The notes under the pieces were generated by a model. It saw only the letters and a program-made list of their open reading frames with translations. It was not told the origin of the DNA and ran no database searches. Below, one piece after another: positions 35,019 to 43,987 of a DNA stretch of 64,000 bases. Source of the stretch: Novosphingobium aquimarinum. Lineage in GTDB: Bacteria; Pseudomonadota; Alphaproteobacteria; Sphingomonadales; Sphingomonadaceae. Location: positions 1 through 64,000 of the forward strand of contig NZ_WRPO01000020.1 of assembly GCF_009746585.1 (NCBI RefSeq), given 5' to 3'. A program made the position numbers and the translations under genes. Each line of letters starts with the position of its first letter. The stretch's first letter is position 1.

Positions 35019-36275
35019 ATGCTCGCTCGTACATTTCAAAACAGATTGCCTGCCGGCCTCGCGCCGATCGCAAACGGGCTTGTGGCCTATGCGTCGGCGG
35101 AAGCGGCGACCCGCGTGGTGCGGATCCTCGCAATCCTGGTCATCGCGCGTCGCACGTCGCCCGAGCTGCTCGGCACCGCGGCCTTCGCGCTGACGCTGTT
35201 CGAATTGATCCGCGTGCTCGGCAATGCCGGCATCGGTCAGCGCATCATCGCTGCGACCGACGACGAACTTGCCGCTCTGTGTAACACCGCCAAACGCCTC
35301 TTCTGGGCGGTGTGCCTGGCCGTCGCCGCCATCCAACTAACGGTGGCGGCCGGGCTTTTCTTCATCGCCGGGCTCGACGAAGCGGCGCTGATGCTCGCCG
35401 TGCTCGCCGGGGTCTATATCTGCATGCCGCCGGGGCTGGTGCAGGTCTTCCTGCTGATGCGCGACGGCGAACTGCCCACCACCGCGCGGATCGGTGCGGC
35501 GCAGACCATGGCCGACCATTTCCTTACGGTCACGCTGGTTCTGATCTGGCCCACGGCCTGGGCGATCGTCCTGCCCAAGCTGCTGACCGCCCCCTTGTGG
35601 ACCGTGCTCACGCGCCGTGCCCGCTCCTGGTCGAGCGATGCGGCCGCCGGCTACGCGCCGCTGCGTGAATTCGCCTCGTTCGGCCCTGCCATCCTCGGTT
35701 CGGAGCTGGTCGCGGCCCTGCGGATCCATGCCGACAAGCTGGTGATCGGCGCGCTGCTCGGCAGCGAAGCGCTGGGCCTCTACTATTTCGCGTTCAACGC
35801 AGGCCTGGGGATCACCCTGTCCTTCGTGGCGGCGTGCAACACCGTGATCTTCCCGATGCTCTGCAAGCAGTCCGGCGATCAGGATCGCGGCCGCCTGTTC
35901 CGCCAGTCCTTCGTGCTGAGCCTCGTCCTGCTGGCCCCGGTCGTGGCCGCCCAGGCGCTGCTCGCTCCCTACTACGTGCCGGTCGTATTCGGCGCCGAGT
36001 GGCTCGAAGCCGCGCCGTACATCGCGCTGCTGTCGCTCGCCGCGCTGCCGCTGTGCGCCGGCTCGCTGATCGGCGCCTGGCTGCGGGCCCGCAAGCAACC
36101 GCTTCACGAAACCGGCCTCGCGATCGCCGCGACGGTGGCGGGTCTCGCTGGCCTCGCGGCCGGCTCCACCCAGTCGCTGGCTGCGGCTTGCGCGGCCTAC
36201 GCGGCGGGATTGGCCCTCGTCCTGCTCCCCGCCGCCTTCGTCCATTTCCACCAGACCAAAACTGCAACGTGCTGA
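35019..36275 (+). CDS. Wzx-like oligosaccharide flippase
   Basis: The 418-residue inner-membrane protein has about twelve hydrophobic segments. It has the MOP-superfamily beginning (ANGLVAYASAEAATRVVRIL) and a central SFGPAILGSELVAALRIHADKL. It should move undecaprenyl-linked repeat units across the inner membrane. It is the first gene of a rightward run with three glycosyltransferases. The ATG at 35019 is close after a sigma-54 type promoter. The Shine-Dalgarno sequence is weak. Confidence 0.88.
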   Translation: MLARTFQNRLPAGLAPIANGLVAYASAEAATRVVRILAILVIARRTSPELLGTAAFALTLFELIRVLGNAGIGQRIIAATDDELAALCNTAKRLFWAVCLAVAAIQLTVAAGLFFIAGLDEAALMLAVLAGVYICMPPGLVQVFLLMRDGELPTTARIGAAQTMADHFLTVTLVLIWPTAWAIVLPKLLTAPLWTVLTRRARSWSSDAAAGYAPLREFASFGPAILGSELVAALRIHADKLVIGALLGSEALGLYYFAFNAGLGITLSFVAACNTVIFPMLCKQSGDQDRGRLFRQSFVLSLVLLAPVVAAQALLAPYYVPVVFGAEWLEAAPYIALLSLAALPLCAGSLIGAWLRARKQPLHETGLAIAATVAGLAGLAAGSTQSLAAACAAYAAGLALVLLPAAFVHFHQTKTATC

Positions 36276-36291
36276 CCCAAGGAGAAGCCTG

Positions 36292-37221
36292 ATGAAAACC
36301 CCTTATTTCTCCGTGATCGTTCCCGTCCACAATGCCGAAGCCACGATCGGCGAAGCGCTCCAGAGCGTGATGGCGCAAACGTTCGAGGACTTCGAAATCA
36401 TCGCGATCGACGATGGTTCGACGGACGAAAGCGTGCGCAAGATGCTGCGCATTGCCGGCGCCAACAAGCGGATGCGCATGTTCGCCAAGAAGCAGGAAGG
36501 CGTTTCGGCGACCCGCAATCACGGCGCGCGCGTCGCTCGCGGCAAGTACCTCGCTTTCCTCGATGCGGACGACCGCTGGACCGCGGACAAGCTGGCTTGC
36601 CACAAGAAGCTGCACGATGAGGATCCCACGATCGAAGCGAGCTACGCGCAGATCGCGTTCCGCTCCGAGTGCAACGGCGAACTTGCAGACCCGATGACCT
36701 ATTCGACGGTCCCGCAAGGAGCGCTCGATCTCCAGACGGTCCTGCCCGAGAACCCCGTGTGCACGACGTCGAACTTCGTGATTCAGCGCAAGACCTTCAC
36801 CGAAATGGAAGGTTTCAAGGACGGCATGAACCATGCCGAGGATCAGGAATTCCTCGCCCGCTTCGTCGCCGAAGGCCGCAAGATCGTCGGCATCGACCGC
36901 TGGCTTGTCGACTATCGCATGAGCCCTGACGGTCTCTCGTGCAATTACGAGGCGATGCTGCGCGGCTGGCGCAGCCTGGCGGCGCAATATGCCGACCGCT
37001 TCGACATGCGTCAGGGTGAGGCGATCTACTGCCGGTATCTGTCGCGCCGCATCCTGCGCGCCGGCGGCTCCGCCAAGCTCGCCCGGCAGATGGCCTTCGA
37101 CGGCATGCGGGCCGACTGGCGCGCCTTTTTCTCCGACACGCGTCGCGGCGCGCTCACGCTGAGCGCCGCCATCAGCAGCAGCCTGCTGCCGCAGCGCGTG
37201 CGCACTTCCGTTTTTGCCTGA
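36292..37221 (+). CDS. Family 2 glycosyltransferase (first of two)
   Basis: The 309-residue cytoplasmic enzyme has the GT-A fold: FSVIVPVHNAEATIGEAL, AIDDGSTDES, LAFLDADDRW and a later NHAEDQEFLARF. It should add one sugar to a lipid-linked repeat unit from a nucleotide sugar. Donor and linkage cannot be told. AAGGAGAAGCC precedes the ATG at 36292. It follows the flippase gene by 16 bases in the same operon. Confidence 0.88.
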   Translation: MKTPYFSVIVPVHNAEATIGEALQSVMAQTFEDFEIIAIDDGSTDESVRKMLRIAGANKRMRMFAKKQEGVSATRNHGARVARGKYLAFLDADDRWTADKLACHKKLHDEDPTIEASYAQIAFRSECNGELADPMTYSTVPQGALDLQTVLPENPVCTTSNFVIQRKTFTEMEGFKDGMNHAEDQEFLARFVAEGRKIVGIDRWLVDYRMSPDGLSCNYEAMLRGWRSLAAQYADRFDMRQGEAIYCRYLSRRILRAGGSAKLARQMAFDGMRADWRAFFSDTRRGALTLSAAISSSLLPQRVRTSVFA

Positions 37222-37247
37222 TTTCTTTCGTTCTAAGGAGAACTCCG

Positions 37248-38237
37248 ATGACCAACCCCAAGATTTCCGTCGTGATGCCCGTCTACAACGTCGAGGCCTA
37301 TGTCGGTGCAGCGATTGAATCGGTACTCATGCAGACGCTCGAGGAGTTTGAACTGATCGTCGTCGACGATGGCGGCCAGGACGGCTCGATGGACATCGTG
37401 CGCGCATTCGACGATCCACGCATCCGCATTGTCAGCCAGGCCAATCGTGGTCTCGCCGGAGCGCGCAATACCGGGATCGCCGCGGCCCGTTCCCCGTATA
37501 TCGCACTGCTCGATTCCGACGATCGCTGGGACGCGGAAAAGCTGCGCCTGCACTACGTCCACCTCGAAGCCGATAAGTCGATCGGCGTGAGCTTTTCCGG
37601 CTCGCGCATGATCGACCGGTCCGGGAACGAGCTGGCCGTCGCCATGCGGCCCAAGCTGACCGGCATCCGGCCCGAGGACATCCTGCGCCGCAACCCGGTG
37701 GGCAATGGCAGCGCGGCGGTCCTGCGGAAGTCGGCCATCGACGCCGCGATGTTCTACCACCCGGAAGACATGGGCCGCCAGTGCTGGTTCGACGAGACCT
37801 TCCGGCAATCGGAAGACATCGAACTGTGGGTCCGTCTGGCGGCCGGTCACGGGGTGCGCTTCGAAGGCATCGCCGGCCAGTTGACCGAATATCGCATCAT
37901 CGGCGGCGCGCTCTCGGCGAACGTGGCGAAGCAGTATCTGAGCTGGTGCGACATGCTCAAGAAGGCCACGGTCTATGCGCCCGAGCTGATCGCGCGCCAT
38001 GGCGATACCGCCCGCGCCTATCAACTGCGCTATCTCGCGCGTCGCGCCGTCCAGCTTGGCGACGGTGAGCTTGCTGCGGACCTTTTCTCCCAGGCCGTCA
38101 GGCTGGAGCCGCGCATCCTCATCGCCGAGCCGCGCAAGAGCGCGACCACCGCTGGCGCCGTGGCTGCCGTGAAGCTGCTCGGCCGCGAGCGCTTCAGCGC
38201 GATCTCGCAACGCTATCTCAAGGAGGCGGCAGCGTGA
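37248..38237 (+). CDS. Family 2 glycosyltransferase (second of two)
   Basis: The 329-residue enzyme resembles its neighbour in fold: ISVVMPVYNVEAYVGAAI, VVDDGGQDGS, IALLDSDDRWDAEKL and RQSEDIELWVRLA. The two probably act at successive steps of the same repeat unit. An AAGGAGAAC site stands eight bases before the ATG. The stop overlaps the next gene as GTGA. There is no membrane segment. Confidence 0.88.
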   Translation: MTNPKISVVMPVYNVEAYVGAAIESVLMQTLEEFELIVVDDGGQDGSMDIVRAFDDPRIRIVSQANRGLAGARNTGIAAARSPYIALLDSDDRWDAEKLRLHYVHLEADKSIGVSFSGSRMIDRSGNELAVAMRPKLTGIRPEDILRRNPVGNGSAAVLRKSAIDAAMFYHPEDMGRQCWFDETFRQSEDIELWVRLAAGHGVRFEGIAGQLTEYRIIGGALSANVAKQYLSWCDMLKKATVYAPELIARHGDTARAYQLRYLARRAVQLGDGELAADLFSQAVRLEPRILIAEPRKSATTAGAVAAVKLLGRERFSAISQRYLKEAAA

Positions 38238-39271
38238 TCCAGGCCATTCATCTGCTTGACGACTTCGCCTTCGGCGGCGTTACTCGCGCCATAACCGTGT
38301 TCGGCCATGACAGCCTGACGAAGTTCGGCCGATCCAAGGTCGAGGTGGTCGGCGACGAAATGCTCGCCAAGCGTTATGACGCGCATCTGATCGTCACGCA
38401 TTTTCCGCCCAGCTGGTCGCGCCTGCCGTTTCTCGCGTCGCTGCGCGCGCGCAATCCGAAAGCCCGTATCGTCCACGTCGAGCATACCTATACGAAGGGC
38501 TTTATGCAGGAACGCGTCGGTTCGCCGCGCCGCTTCCAGATGCTGCTACGGCTTGCCTATGCGCTGTATGACGAAGTCATCTGCGTTTCACGCGCGCAGC
38601 GGACCTGGCTTGCCGACACCATGGGAATACCCGGTACAAAGCTGCGGGTGATCCACCCGTGGTGCGGGCGCGAAACCTTGTCCTTGATCCCGGACCTCGC
38701 GCCGCTACACAATCGGCCCTTGCGCCTGCTGGCGTACGGCCGGTTTGCCGAGGAGAAGGGCTTCGTTCCGTTGATCGAAGCCGTCTCATATTTCAATGCG
38801 GACGAAGTCGAGCTGCAACTGGTCGGATCTGGCCCCGCCCTTGACGAAATGCGCAAGGCGGCGGAAGGGCACGCGAACATCCACTTCCGGGGCCGCATCG
38901 ACGATCCCGCTGCATTTCTTGGAGACTGCGATGCCGTGATCGTGCCTTCGCGGTACGAAGCCTTCGGTCTCGTCGCCACCGAGGCGCGCATGGCCGGCCG
39001 CCCGATCCTGGTGGCCGATGTGGACGGGCTGCCGGAGCAAGTCGGCGCGGCTGGTCTGGCGCGATCGATGCGCACGCCGCTCGAGATTGCCGGCGCGATC
39101 GACGCGCTGATCGAGAGCTCCCTTTGCGAAATGGGCCAGGCGGGCCGGCGCGAGGTCGCCGGGCTCAAGAACCAGATCCTGGGAAGCTGGCAATCGCTGT
39201 ACTCCAGGGCGAAGTCCCATCGGCGCGACGCGAATACGCGGTTCGACGTAAGGGAACTGCCGAACCGGTGA
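38234..39271 (+). CDS. Family 4 (GT-B) glycosyltransferase
   Basis: The 345-residue enzyme has a GT-B fold. The N-half has GGVTRAITVFGHDSL. The C-half binds the nucleotide sugar with LAYGRFAEEKGF, LVGSGPALDEM and the EX7E-like PSRYEAFGLVATEA. The start is GTG at 38234, overlapping the previous stop, with AAGGAGG just upstream. It ends the flippase operon, followed 31 bases later by a strong terminator. Confidence 0.88.
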   Translation: MIQAIHLLDDFAFGGVTRAITVFGHDSLTKFGRSKVEVVGDEMLAKRYDAHLIVTHFPPSWSRLPFLASLRARNPKARIVHVEHTYTKGFMQERVGSPRRFQMLLRLAYALYDEVICVSRAQRTWLADTMGIPGTKLRVIHPWCGRETLSLIPDLAPLHNRPLRLLAYGRFAEEKGFVPLIEAVSYFNADEVELQLVGSGPALDEMRKAAEGHANIHFRGRIDDPAAFLGDCDAVIVPSRYEAFGLVATEARMAGRPILVADVDGLPEQVGAAGLARSMRTPLEIAGAIDALIESSLCEMGQAGRREVAGLKNQILGSWQSLYSRAKSHRRDANTRFDVRELPNR

Positions 39272-39301
39272 CGAGGGAGAAGCCAGTTCGTCGAACCTCC
39301 G

Positions 39302-39333
39302 GGCGCCGCTCCTCTTGGGATGCGGCGCCTTTT
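39302..39333 (+). terminator. Rho-independent terminator of the flippase operon
   Basis: An 8-bp GC stem (ggcgccgc at 39302-39309 and gcggcgcc at 39322-39329) with a 12-base loop is followed by TTTT. It lies 31 bases after the GT4 stop codon. Confidence 0.8.
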
Positions 39334-39768
39334 CGCGTCTTGTGAAGCGCCTTTGCGAGGCAGTCTTTCCGGCACAACACGGGTGCCTGCCGCTCTAATC
39401 CGATGGCGGGCAATCGGACGACGAACCTCTCGTGCAAATGCGCGTGAACGGGATCGAAGCTGGCTCAGCCCAACTCGTCCCGCGACGGTTGTTCCTGTTT
39501 ATAAGTGCAAGGTCCTAGTCACGTCTCACGATGCGCATACTGGCGGTCTTGCCTCAGGCAATTGCCCGTCACGACGCCAATCTATGTCTCGGTAGTCCGC
39601 TATGCTTGCCAACGCCGTCAGCACGAGGCGGCGCAGCCTGACGTTCGTGAGGACGATGTCGACAGAACTCGCGGGGTTTCATCAACATAACATCGCGCGA
39701 GCAGCGCTCAGCGTGCGACCCGCCTCGTCGGAGAACGGCCCCGCCTGTCGAGGCCTGATCGACCCCGC
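39334..39768. other. Non-coding stretch between convergent polysaccharide operons
   Basis: These 435 bases contain no frame with a coding look on either strand, no tRNA and no sigma-54 box. A few short inverted repeats occur, for example around cgcgagcagcgctcagcg (about 39697-39714). Base composition is slightly less GC-rich than in the flanking genes. It may be remnant sequence of a lost gene or the trailer of the leftward operon. Confidence 0.5.
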
Positions 39769-41097
39769 TCAAGGCTCGGCGGGTGAGGCGGATTCAGGCT
39801 TTGGCAGCAACGCGACTGGTCGGACGTCCGGCTCGTCGCGCGGGGTCGGACTGGCGAGAACTTTGCCGACCAGCACCAGGGCGGGCCAGTAGAGGTACGA
39901 CAAGATCTCGAGGTTCTCCCCGAAGCTGTAAAGCACCAGGACGAGAACCATGGAGAGCGCAGTCCTCTCCGCGCTGCCGCGGTTGGCCCGCCAGGACAGG
40001 ACGAGCGCGCTCGCCGCAAGCGGTACTGCCAGCGCGATCGCTCCGATCAGTCCCTTGACGAAGAGCAGACCGTACCAACTGTGATGCGAGCCGATCGGCA
40101 TGTATTCGACCAGGTGCGGTCCGTTCTCGACGATACCGTGCCCGAACCAGTACGCTTCGGAATGCCAGCGCTCGACCGCGATGCGCCCCAGAGCCGCGCG
40201 CACGCGGCTTGAGTCCGCCCTGGCCGAGGAAAAGTCGTTCTTCAGCCCTTCGGCAAAATCCACCAGCGCCGGTCCCATGATGCCCACGGCAAGCAGCGCC
40301 GGTGCGATGAGGAACCACATCCAGGGGCGATGGATGCGGCCGAAAACGAAGACGATCGGCCCGATTACGGCCAGCGCAACCAGGGCCAGACGAGACTGCG
40401 AGAGAATGGCGAGCAACAGCCCTGCCGCGATGCCGACTGTGCGCCATCCCTTATCGGGTTCACGGGCGGCAAGCAGCACGTAGATCACCGCGATCATGCC
40501 TGCTGCCGGCGACCACGGCGCGAAGAACTGCCAGCGCGGCGTGCCTGCGCCGGGCTCCAGCGTGTAGAGGATCGTGGCAAAGTATTCGGGGCCCGGCCCG
40601 CCGACGGCCTTGAGCGGGGACACCCACAAGGTGTCCGGAAGACCAATGAACGGCGCGGCCAGAAAGAGCGGCATGGCGATGAGCGTCTGCGCGCCCAATC
40701 GACAGACCGCCCGATAGATCACTTGTTCGCGCACTTGCAACAGCGCGCCGGCGAGCGGGAAAATGGCGATCAGCGCCCAGCCCTTTGCCCAGCCGATCGA
40801 GGACTTGATGGTCTGTCCGGTGCCGAGATCGAAGTTGTTGTGGCCCGCCCACAGCACGAACAGCAGAGCGATCATCCCCAGGATCCAGAGCCAGATCGTC
40901 AGCGGCAAACGGGCGAAGCGGGCGCCGACCGTCGGATCGACATAGGCCTGCCACAACGCCATGGCCATGAGGGTCCAGCCCAGCACCGGCCCCGCGATAT
41001 ACAGTCCACCTATCAGCCAGAGTAGCCAGGTGGACTGTATCGCGACGGAGATCAGGCGTTCGGCAGGAGCTTGCGAATGATCGGCTGGCGGAGCCAT
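39769..41097 (-). CDS. O-antigen ligase / Wzy-polymerase-like membrane protein
   Basis: The 442-residue inner-membrane protein has about eleven hydrophobic segments and a large periplasmic loop (about residues 270-345) containing GHGIVENGPHLVEYMPIGSH. This loop fits the Wzy_C/WaaL-type ligase domain. In this cluster the polymerase role (joining of repeat units in the periplasm) is most likely. The ATG at 41097 overlaps the chain-length gene by 46 bases. It is last in the leftward export operon. Confidence 0.82.
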   Translation of the reverse strand: MAPPADHSQAPAERLISVAIQSTWLLWLIGGLYIAGPVLGWTLMAMALWQAYVDPTVGARFARLPLTIWLWILGMIALLFVLWAGHNNFDLGTGQTIKSSIGWAKGWALIAIFPLAGALLQVREQVIYRAVCRLGAQTLIAMPLFLAAPFIGLPDTLWVSPLKAVGGPGPEYFATILYTLEPGAGTPRWQFFAPWSPAAGMIAVIYVLLAAREPDKGWRTVGIAAGLLLAILSQSRLALVALAVIGPIVFVFGRIHRPWMWFLIAPALLAVGIMGPALVDFAEGLKNDFSSARADSSRVRAALGRIAVERWHSEAYWFGHGIVENGPHLVEYMPIGSHHSWYGLLFVKGLIGAIALAVPLAASALVLSWRANRGSAERTALSMVLVLVLYSFGENLEILSYLYWPALVLVGKVLASPTPRDEPDVRPVALLPKPESASPAEP

Positions 41098-42473
41098 AGC
41101 AGCAGAAATCCGAAGAGGACGAAGAAGCTGGCACCGACGGCACCGGCCAGGGCAATGATCGGCGACGGCGCCGAACGCGTGCGCGGAAGCGAGGGCTCCT
41201 CGAGCGTCTGCACCAGCGGATAGGACGCGAAGGGATCGGACTTGTTGGTATCGAGCCGGGCCAAGGCCGAGCTGAACACCGCTTCCGCCACGCGCAGATC
41301 GCGGACCAGGCCGGCGAGTGTCGAGGCCTGCGATACGAGTTCGCGCGAACGGTTGGTTTCCTGCGAGATCTGGCGGCGCAGTTCGGAAAGTGCCGACTGG
41401 TTGCCCGAATTGACGCTATCCCGGTTGGTGAGCGTCTCGAACAGCCGTTCGCGCGTATCCGAAACGGCGAGATCCGAGAACGCGAGCACTGCCTTGCCGT
41501 CGACCTTGGTCAGTTGGGTGCCGCGACGAGCCAGGGCAGAACGCAATTTGGCGTGTTCGGCCCCCAATTGCTCCATCGTCCCGTGATTGGGTCCCAGAGT
41601 GCCACTCCGCTCGGTTTCTTCGCCGACCGTTTCGGCATAGCGCTTGAGCAATTGCGAGAAGACCGGGTCGGCCTTCAGCTGCATCGCCAGGCGCGCCTGC
41701 GGCACGCTGATGCGCAGCGAGGACGCGAGACGCGAGGCCGTGCCGCCGCTTTCGGCCAGCATGACGCGGCGATCGCGTTCCTTGGCCTTCATGTCGTCGA
41801 GCGCCGAGACGCGACCGGAAAACTGGTCGAGCGAAACCAGCCCGGTCTCGCCCTGGAAGCGCAGCAGCGCCGCCTGTGCGGCGTCGACCTTGTGCTCGAG
41901 CTCGGCGATACGCGCCGCATCGGCTTCCTCCCGCTTCTGGGCTTCGTCCTCGCGCAAGGTATCGAGCGCGGCCATGAAGGCAAGCCGCACGGCTTCCAGC
42001 CGCGCCTTGGCCTGTTCGGGCGAGCGGCCCGGCAGCGTGAGTTCAATGAGGTTCGTCTGATCGATCAGCTTGACCTGCGGGGTGGGGAACGAGCTTTCCT
42101 CCTCGCCCGAGCGGCGCGCCGCATCGCGCAGCACGATGTCGGAAGTGATGAGACGCTTGTAGTTTTCGGTCGGGCTCAGCGTCGTGCTGGAGAACGCCGA
42201 AGCGGTATTCGCGGTGGCCTGGCCGATCGATTCCAGATTGACCGATCCCCCCACGCCCGAGCCCGGCAGGATCAGAGTCATCCGGCTGTCGAAGCGGTCA
42301 GGCACCAGCGCCAGATAGGCCAGGGTCACCAGCCAGATGCCGGCCAGCGGGATCGCCATCGCCACCAGATAGCGGCGATAGCGACCGACCGTGGGCAGAC
42401 CGTCGCGCACGAAAGTCCATGCGCGGACCAGCCACCGCGGGGTCGGCTTGAAGTAGGGGCTAGAGCGGTCCAT
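41052..42473 (-). CDS. Polysaccharide chain-length / co-polymerase protein (Wzz/GumC-like, no kinase)
   Basis: The 473-residue protein has a membrane helix near residue 40 and another near residue 445. Between them is a long periplasmic region with coiled coil (about residues 170-420). No BY-kinase domain follows the second helix. It is a PCP-type protein that sets polymer length and bridges the polymerase to the outer-membrane exporter. The ATG at 42473 overlaps the export gene stop (TGATG). Upstream frame up to 42914 is antisense noise. Confidence 0.85.
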   Translation of the reverse strand: MDRSSPYFKPTPRWLVRAWTFVRDGLPTVGRYRRYLVAMAIPLAGIWLVTLAYLALVPDRFDSRMTLILPGSGVGGSVNLESIGQATANTASAFSSTTLSPTENYKRLITSDIVLRDAARRSGEEESSFPTPQVKLIDQTNLIELTLPGRSPEQAKARLEAVRLAFMAALDTLREDEAQKREEADAARIAELEHKVDAAQAALLRFQGETGLVSLDQFSGRVSALDDMKAKERDRRVMLAESGGTASRLASSLRISVPQARLAMQLKADPVFSQLLKRYAETVGEETERSGTLGPNHGTMEQLGAEHAKLRSALARRGTQLTKVDGKAVLAFSDLAVSDTRERLFETLTNRDSVNSGNQSALSELRRQISQETNRSRELVSQASTLAGLVRDLRVAEAVFSSALARLDTNKSDPFASYPLVQTLEEPSLPRTRSAPSPIIALAGAVGASFFVLFGFLLLWLRQPIIRKLLPNA

Positions 42474-43720
42474 CAGTTCACCGCCTTGCTGAGGACAAGC
42501 GCGGGCGCGACGCTGCCGAAGGCATTGCCGATCGAGCCGATCGCCTGATTGAAATTGGTCCAGCGGCTGTCGTAGCAGGCGAGCGCATCGCCCGGCATCA
42601 GCAGCGGGTTGGCATCGTCGCGCCCGGCGCTGCGCACCAGCTTTTCGATGTTGCGTTCGATCACGATGCTCTGGCCGGTCCGCGGGTTGCGCGACATCAG
42701 CACGATGCGCCGGTCGGACTGCATGTAAGTGCCGCCGACGCAGTTCATCGTCACTGCCGCCTGCAATAGCCGCGTGCCATAGGCGAGCGATGTCGTTTCC
42801 GCGCCGATCGCCGAGGAGGCATTGTTGCCAGCGCTCTGCGTCAGGTTCGACATGAAGACCTTGATGCCCGGAGGGGTGAGCTGCGTCGGGCGTGCCAGAC
42901 CTGGGTCGAAGCAACCGCGGCTGGGGACGATGATCCGGTCGCCAGCGCTGATCGACACGTCCTTCGCCGCGCCGCCATGCACCAAGCCCGACAGATCGAG
43001 TTCTGCATAAGCGCCGTCGCGGATCAGATAGACCCGCGCCACGTCGGCATCGGGACGAACGCCGCCCGCCGCGCGGATCGCGGTCGATACGCTGCGCGAG
43101 ACGTTGGCGTCGCCGCGGACGCCGCCTTCCTTGAGGCCGATGCGCGATTCCGGCGAACGCTCGCCGGCACGCACCGCGCCTTCGGCGAACACCGCGCCCG
43201 ACACCGCGACCGAAACGCCCGCTTTCTCGACGATCGACAGCGAGACGGCATTGCGCAGCGGCTGCACCACGCCTTCACGGACCAGAACGTCGCGGATGGC
43301 GCGTTCTGCCTGCAGAACCGAACGACCGATGACCGAGATCGCCGGATGCCCAGGGACGATCACGGTGCCGTCGCTCTCGACGACATATGTCCCGCCCAGC
43401 TCGTCTTCGTCGCCCAGCACGGACAGAGTCAGTCGGTCGCCCGGCGACAACGGCGAGGTCCGCTGGAAGAATTCTTCGGGCCCGGCCCGGCGCAGCTGGT
43501 TCAGCTCGACAGGAACGTTCCACTCGCAAGCCGGGGCGCGCGCGGCGACAGGCGAACGATCGGTCCAGTCGCCTTTCGGGTGCTCGCGGCCCGTGGCCAG
43601 ATCCTGACCCGGCAGCCAGGCCGAGCCGACCATGTTGGCCGGAGCCGGCCCGGAAACACAGGCCGAAAGCGAGACTGCCATCGCGAGAATGGAAACGGGC
43701 TTGAAGACGTTGAATGCCAT
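42473..43720 (-). CDS. Polysaccharide export lipoprotein (Wza/GumB-like)
   Basis: The 415-residue protein has a lipoprotein signal (LAMAVSLSAC), so it should be anchored in the outer membrane. A polysaccharide-export SLBB-type region follows: SPGDRLTLSVLGDEDELGG, VVESDGTVIVP, then two SLBB-like units with AGDRIIVPSRG and LLMPGDALACY. It forms the exit channel for the polymer. AAGGA lies before the ATG at 43720. A sigma-54 type promoter is 37 bases upstream. It leads the operon export-chain length-polymerase. Confidence 0.88.
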   Translation of the reverse strand: MAFNVFKPVSILAMAVSLSACVSGPAPANMVGSAWLPGQDLATGREHPKGDWTDRSPVAARAPACEWNVPVELNQLRRAGPEEFFQRTSPLSPGDRLTLSVLGDEDELGGTYVVESDGTVIVPGHPAISVIGRSVLQAERAIRDVLVREGVVQPLRNAVSLSIVEKAGVSVAVSGAVFAEGAVRAGERSPESRIGLKEGGVRGDANVSRSVSTAIRAAGGVRPDADVARVYLIRDGAYAELDLSGLVHGGAAKDVSISAGDRIIVPSRGCFDPGLARPTQLTPPGIKVFMSNLTQSAGNNASSAIGAETTSLAYGTRLLQAAVTMNCVGGTYMQSDRRIVLMSRNPRTGQSIVIERNIEKLVRSAGRDDANPLLMPGDALACYDSRWTNFNQAIGSIGNAFGSVAPALVLSKAVN

Positions 43721-43756
43721 CGAACAGGTCCTTGCGGTTCGTTTGGACCGGTCTTT

Positions 43757-43771
43757 TCAAGCACTGTGCCA
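43757..43771 (-). promoter_or_regulatory. Sigma-54 type promoter of the export operon
   Basis: On the minus strand the sequence is TGGCACAGTGCTTGA. The -24 box is exact and the -12 box is TTGA. The expected start near 43745 gives a 25-base leader to the ATG at 43720. Activator sites begin 54 bases upstream. Confidence 0.68.
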
Positions 43772-43824
43772 AAATGCCGATTGCCGCGGTGGCAGGGATT
43801 TCGCCTATGGTCGCGACAAGATTT

Positions 43825-43877
43825 TCGCATTTTGCGTCGGCGTTTTTGCAATTTGCAAAGATTTTCGCAGTATGCAT
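43825..43877. promoter_or_regulatory. Three inverted-repeat activator sites beside the H-NOX operon
   Basis: TCGCA-N3-TGCGT lies at 43825-43837, TTGCA-N3-TGCAA at 43846-43858 and TCGCA-N3-TGCAT at 43865-43877. They share the TYGCA-N3-TGCRW pattern with the sites at 34846-34904. Start-to-start spacing is 21 and 19 bases, about two helical turns. They lie between two outward sigma-54 promoters. Confidence 0.65.
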
Positions 43878-43920
43878 GGCCAATGCACACGGCGATCCCC
43901 GCTCCACCTATGTTTGATCT

Positions 43921-43935
43921 TGGCGCGATTCTTGC
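43921..43935 (+). promoter_or_regulatory. Sigma-54 type promoter of the H-NOX/activator operon
   Basis: The sequence TGGCGCGATTCTTGC has the GG and GC elements ten bases apart and a full TTGC -12 box. One base of the -24 box differs from TGGCAC. The expected start near 43947 gives a 41-base leader with AAAGGAA before the ATG at 43988. It implies that the activator stimulates its own operon. Confidence 0.72.
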
Positions 43936-43987
43936 TTTCCAATCGCTTGCCGTGCCTGTGCGGCATCCCTTCGAAAGGAACGCATTG

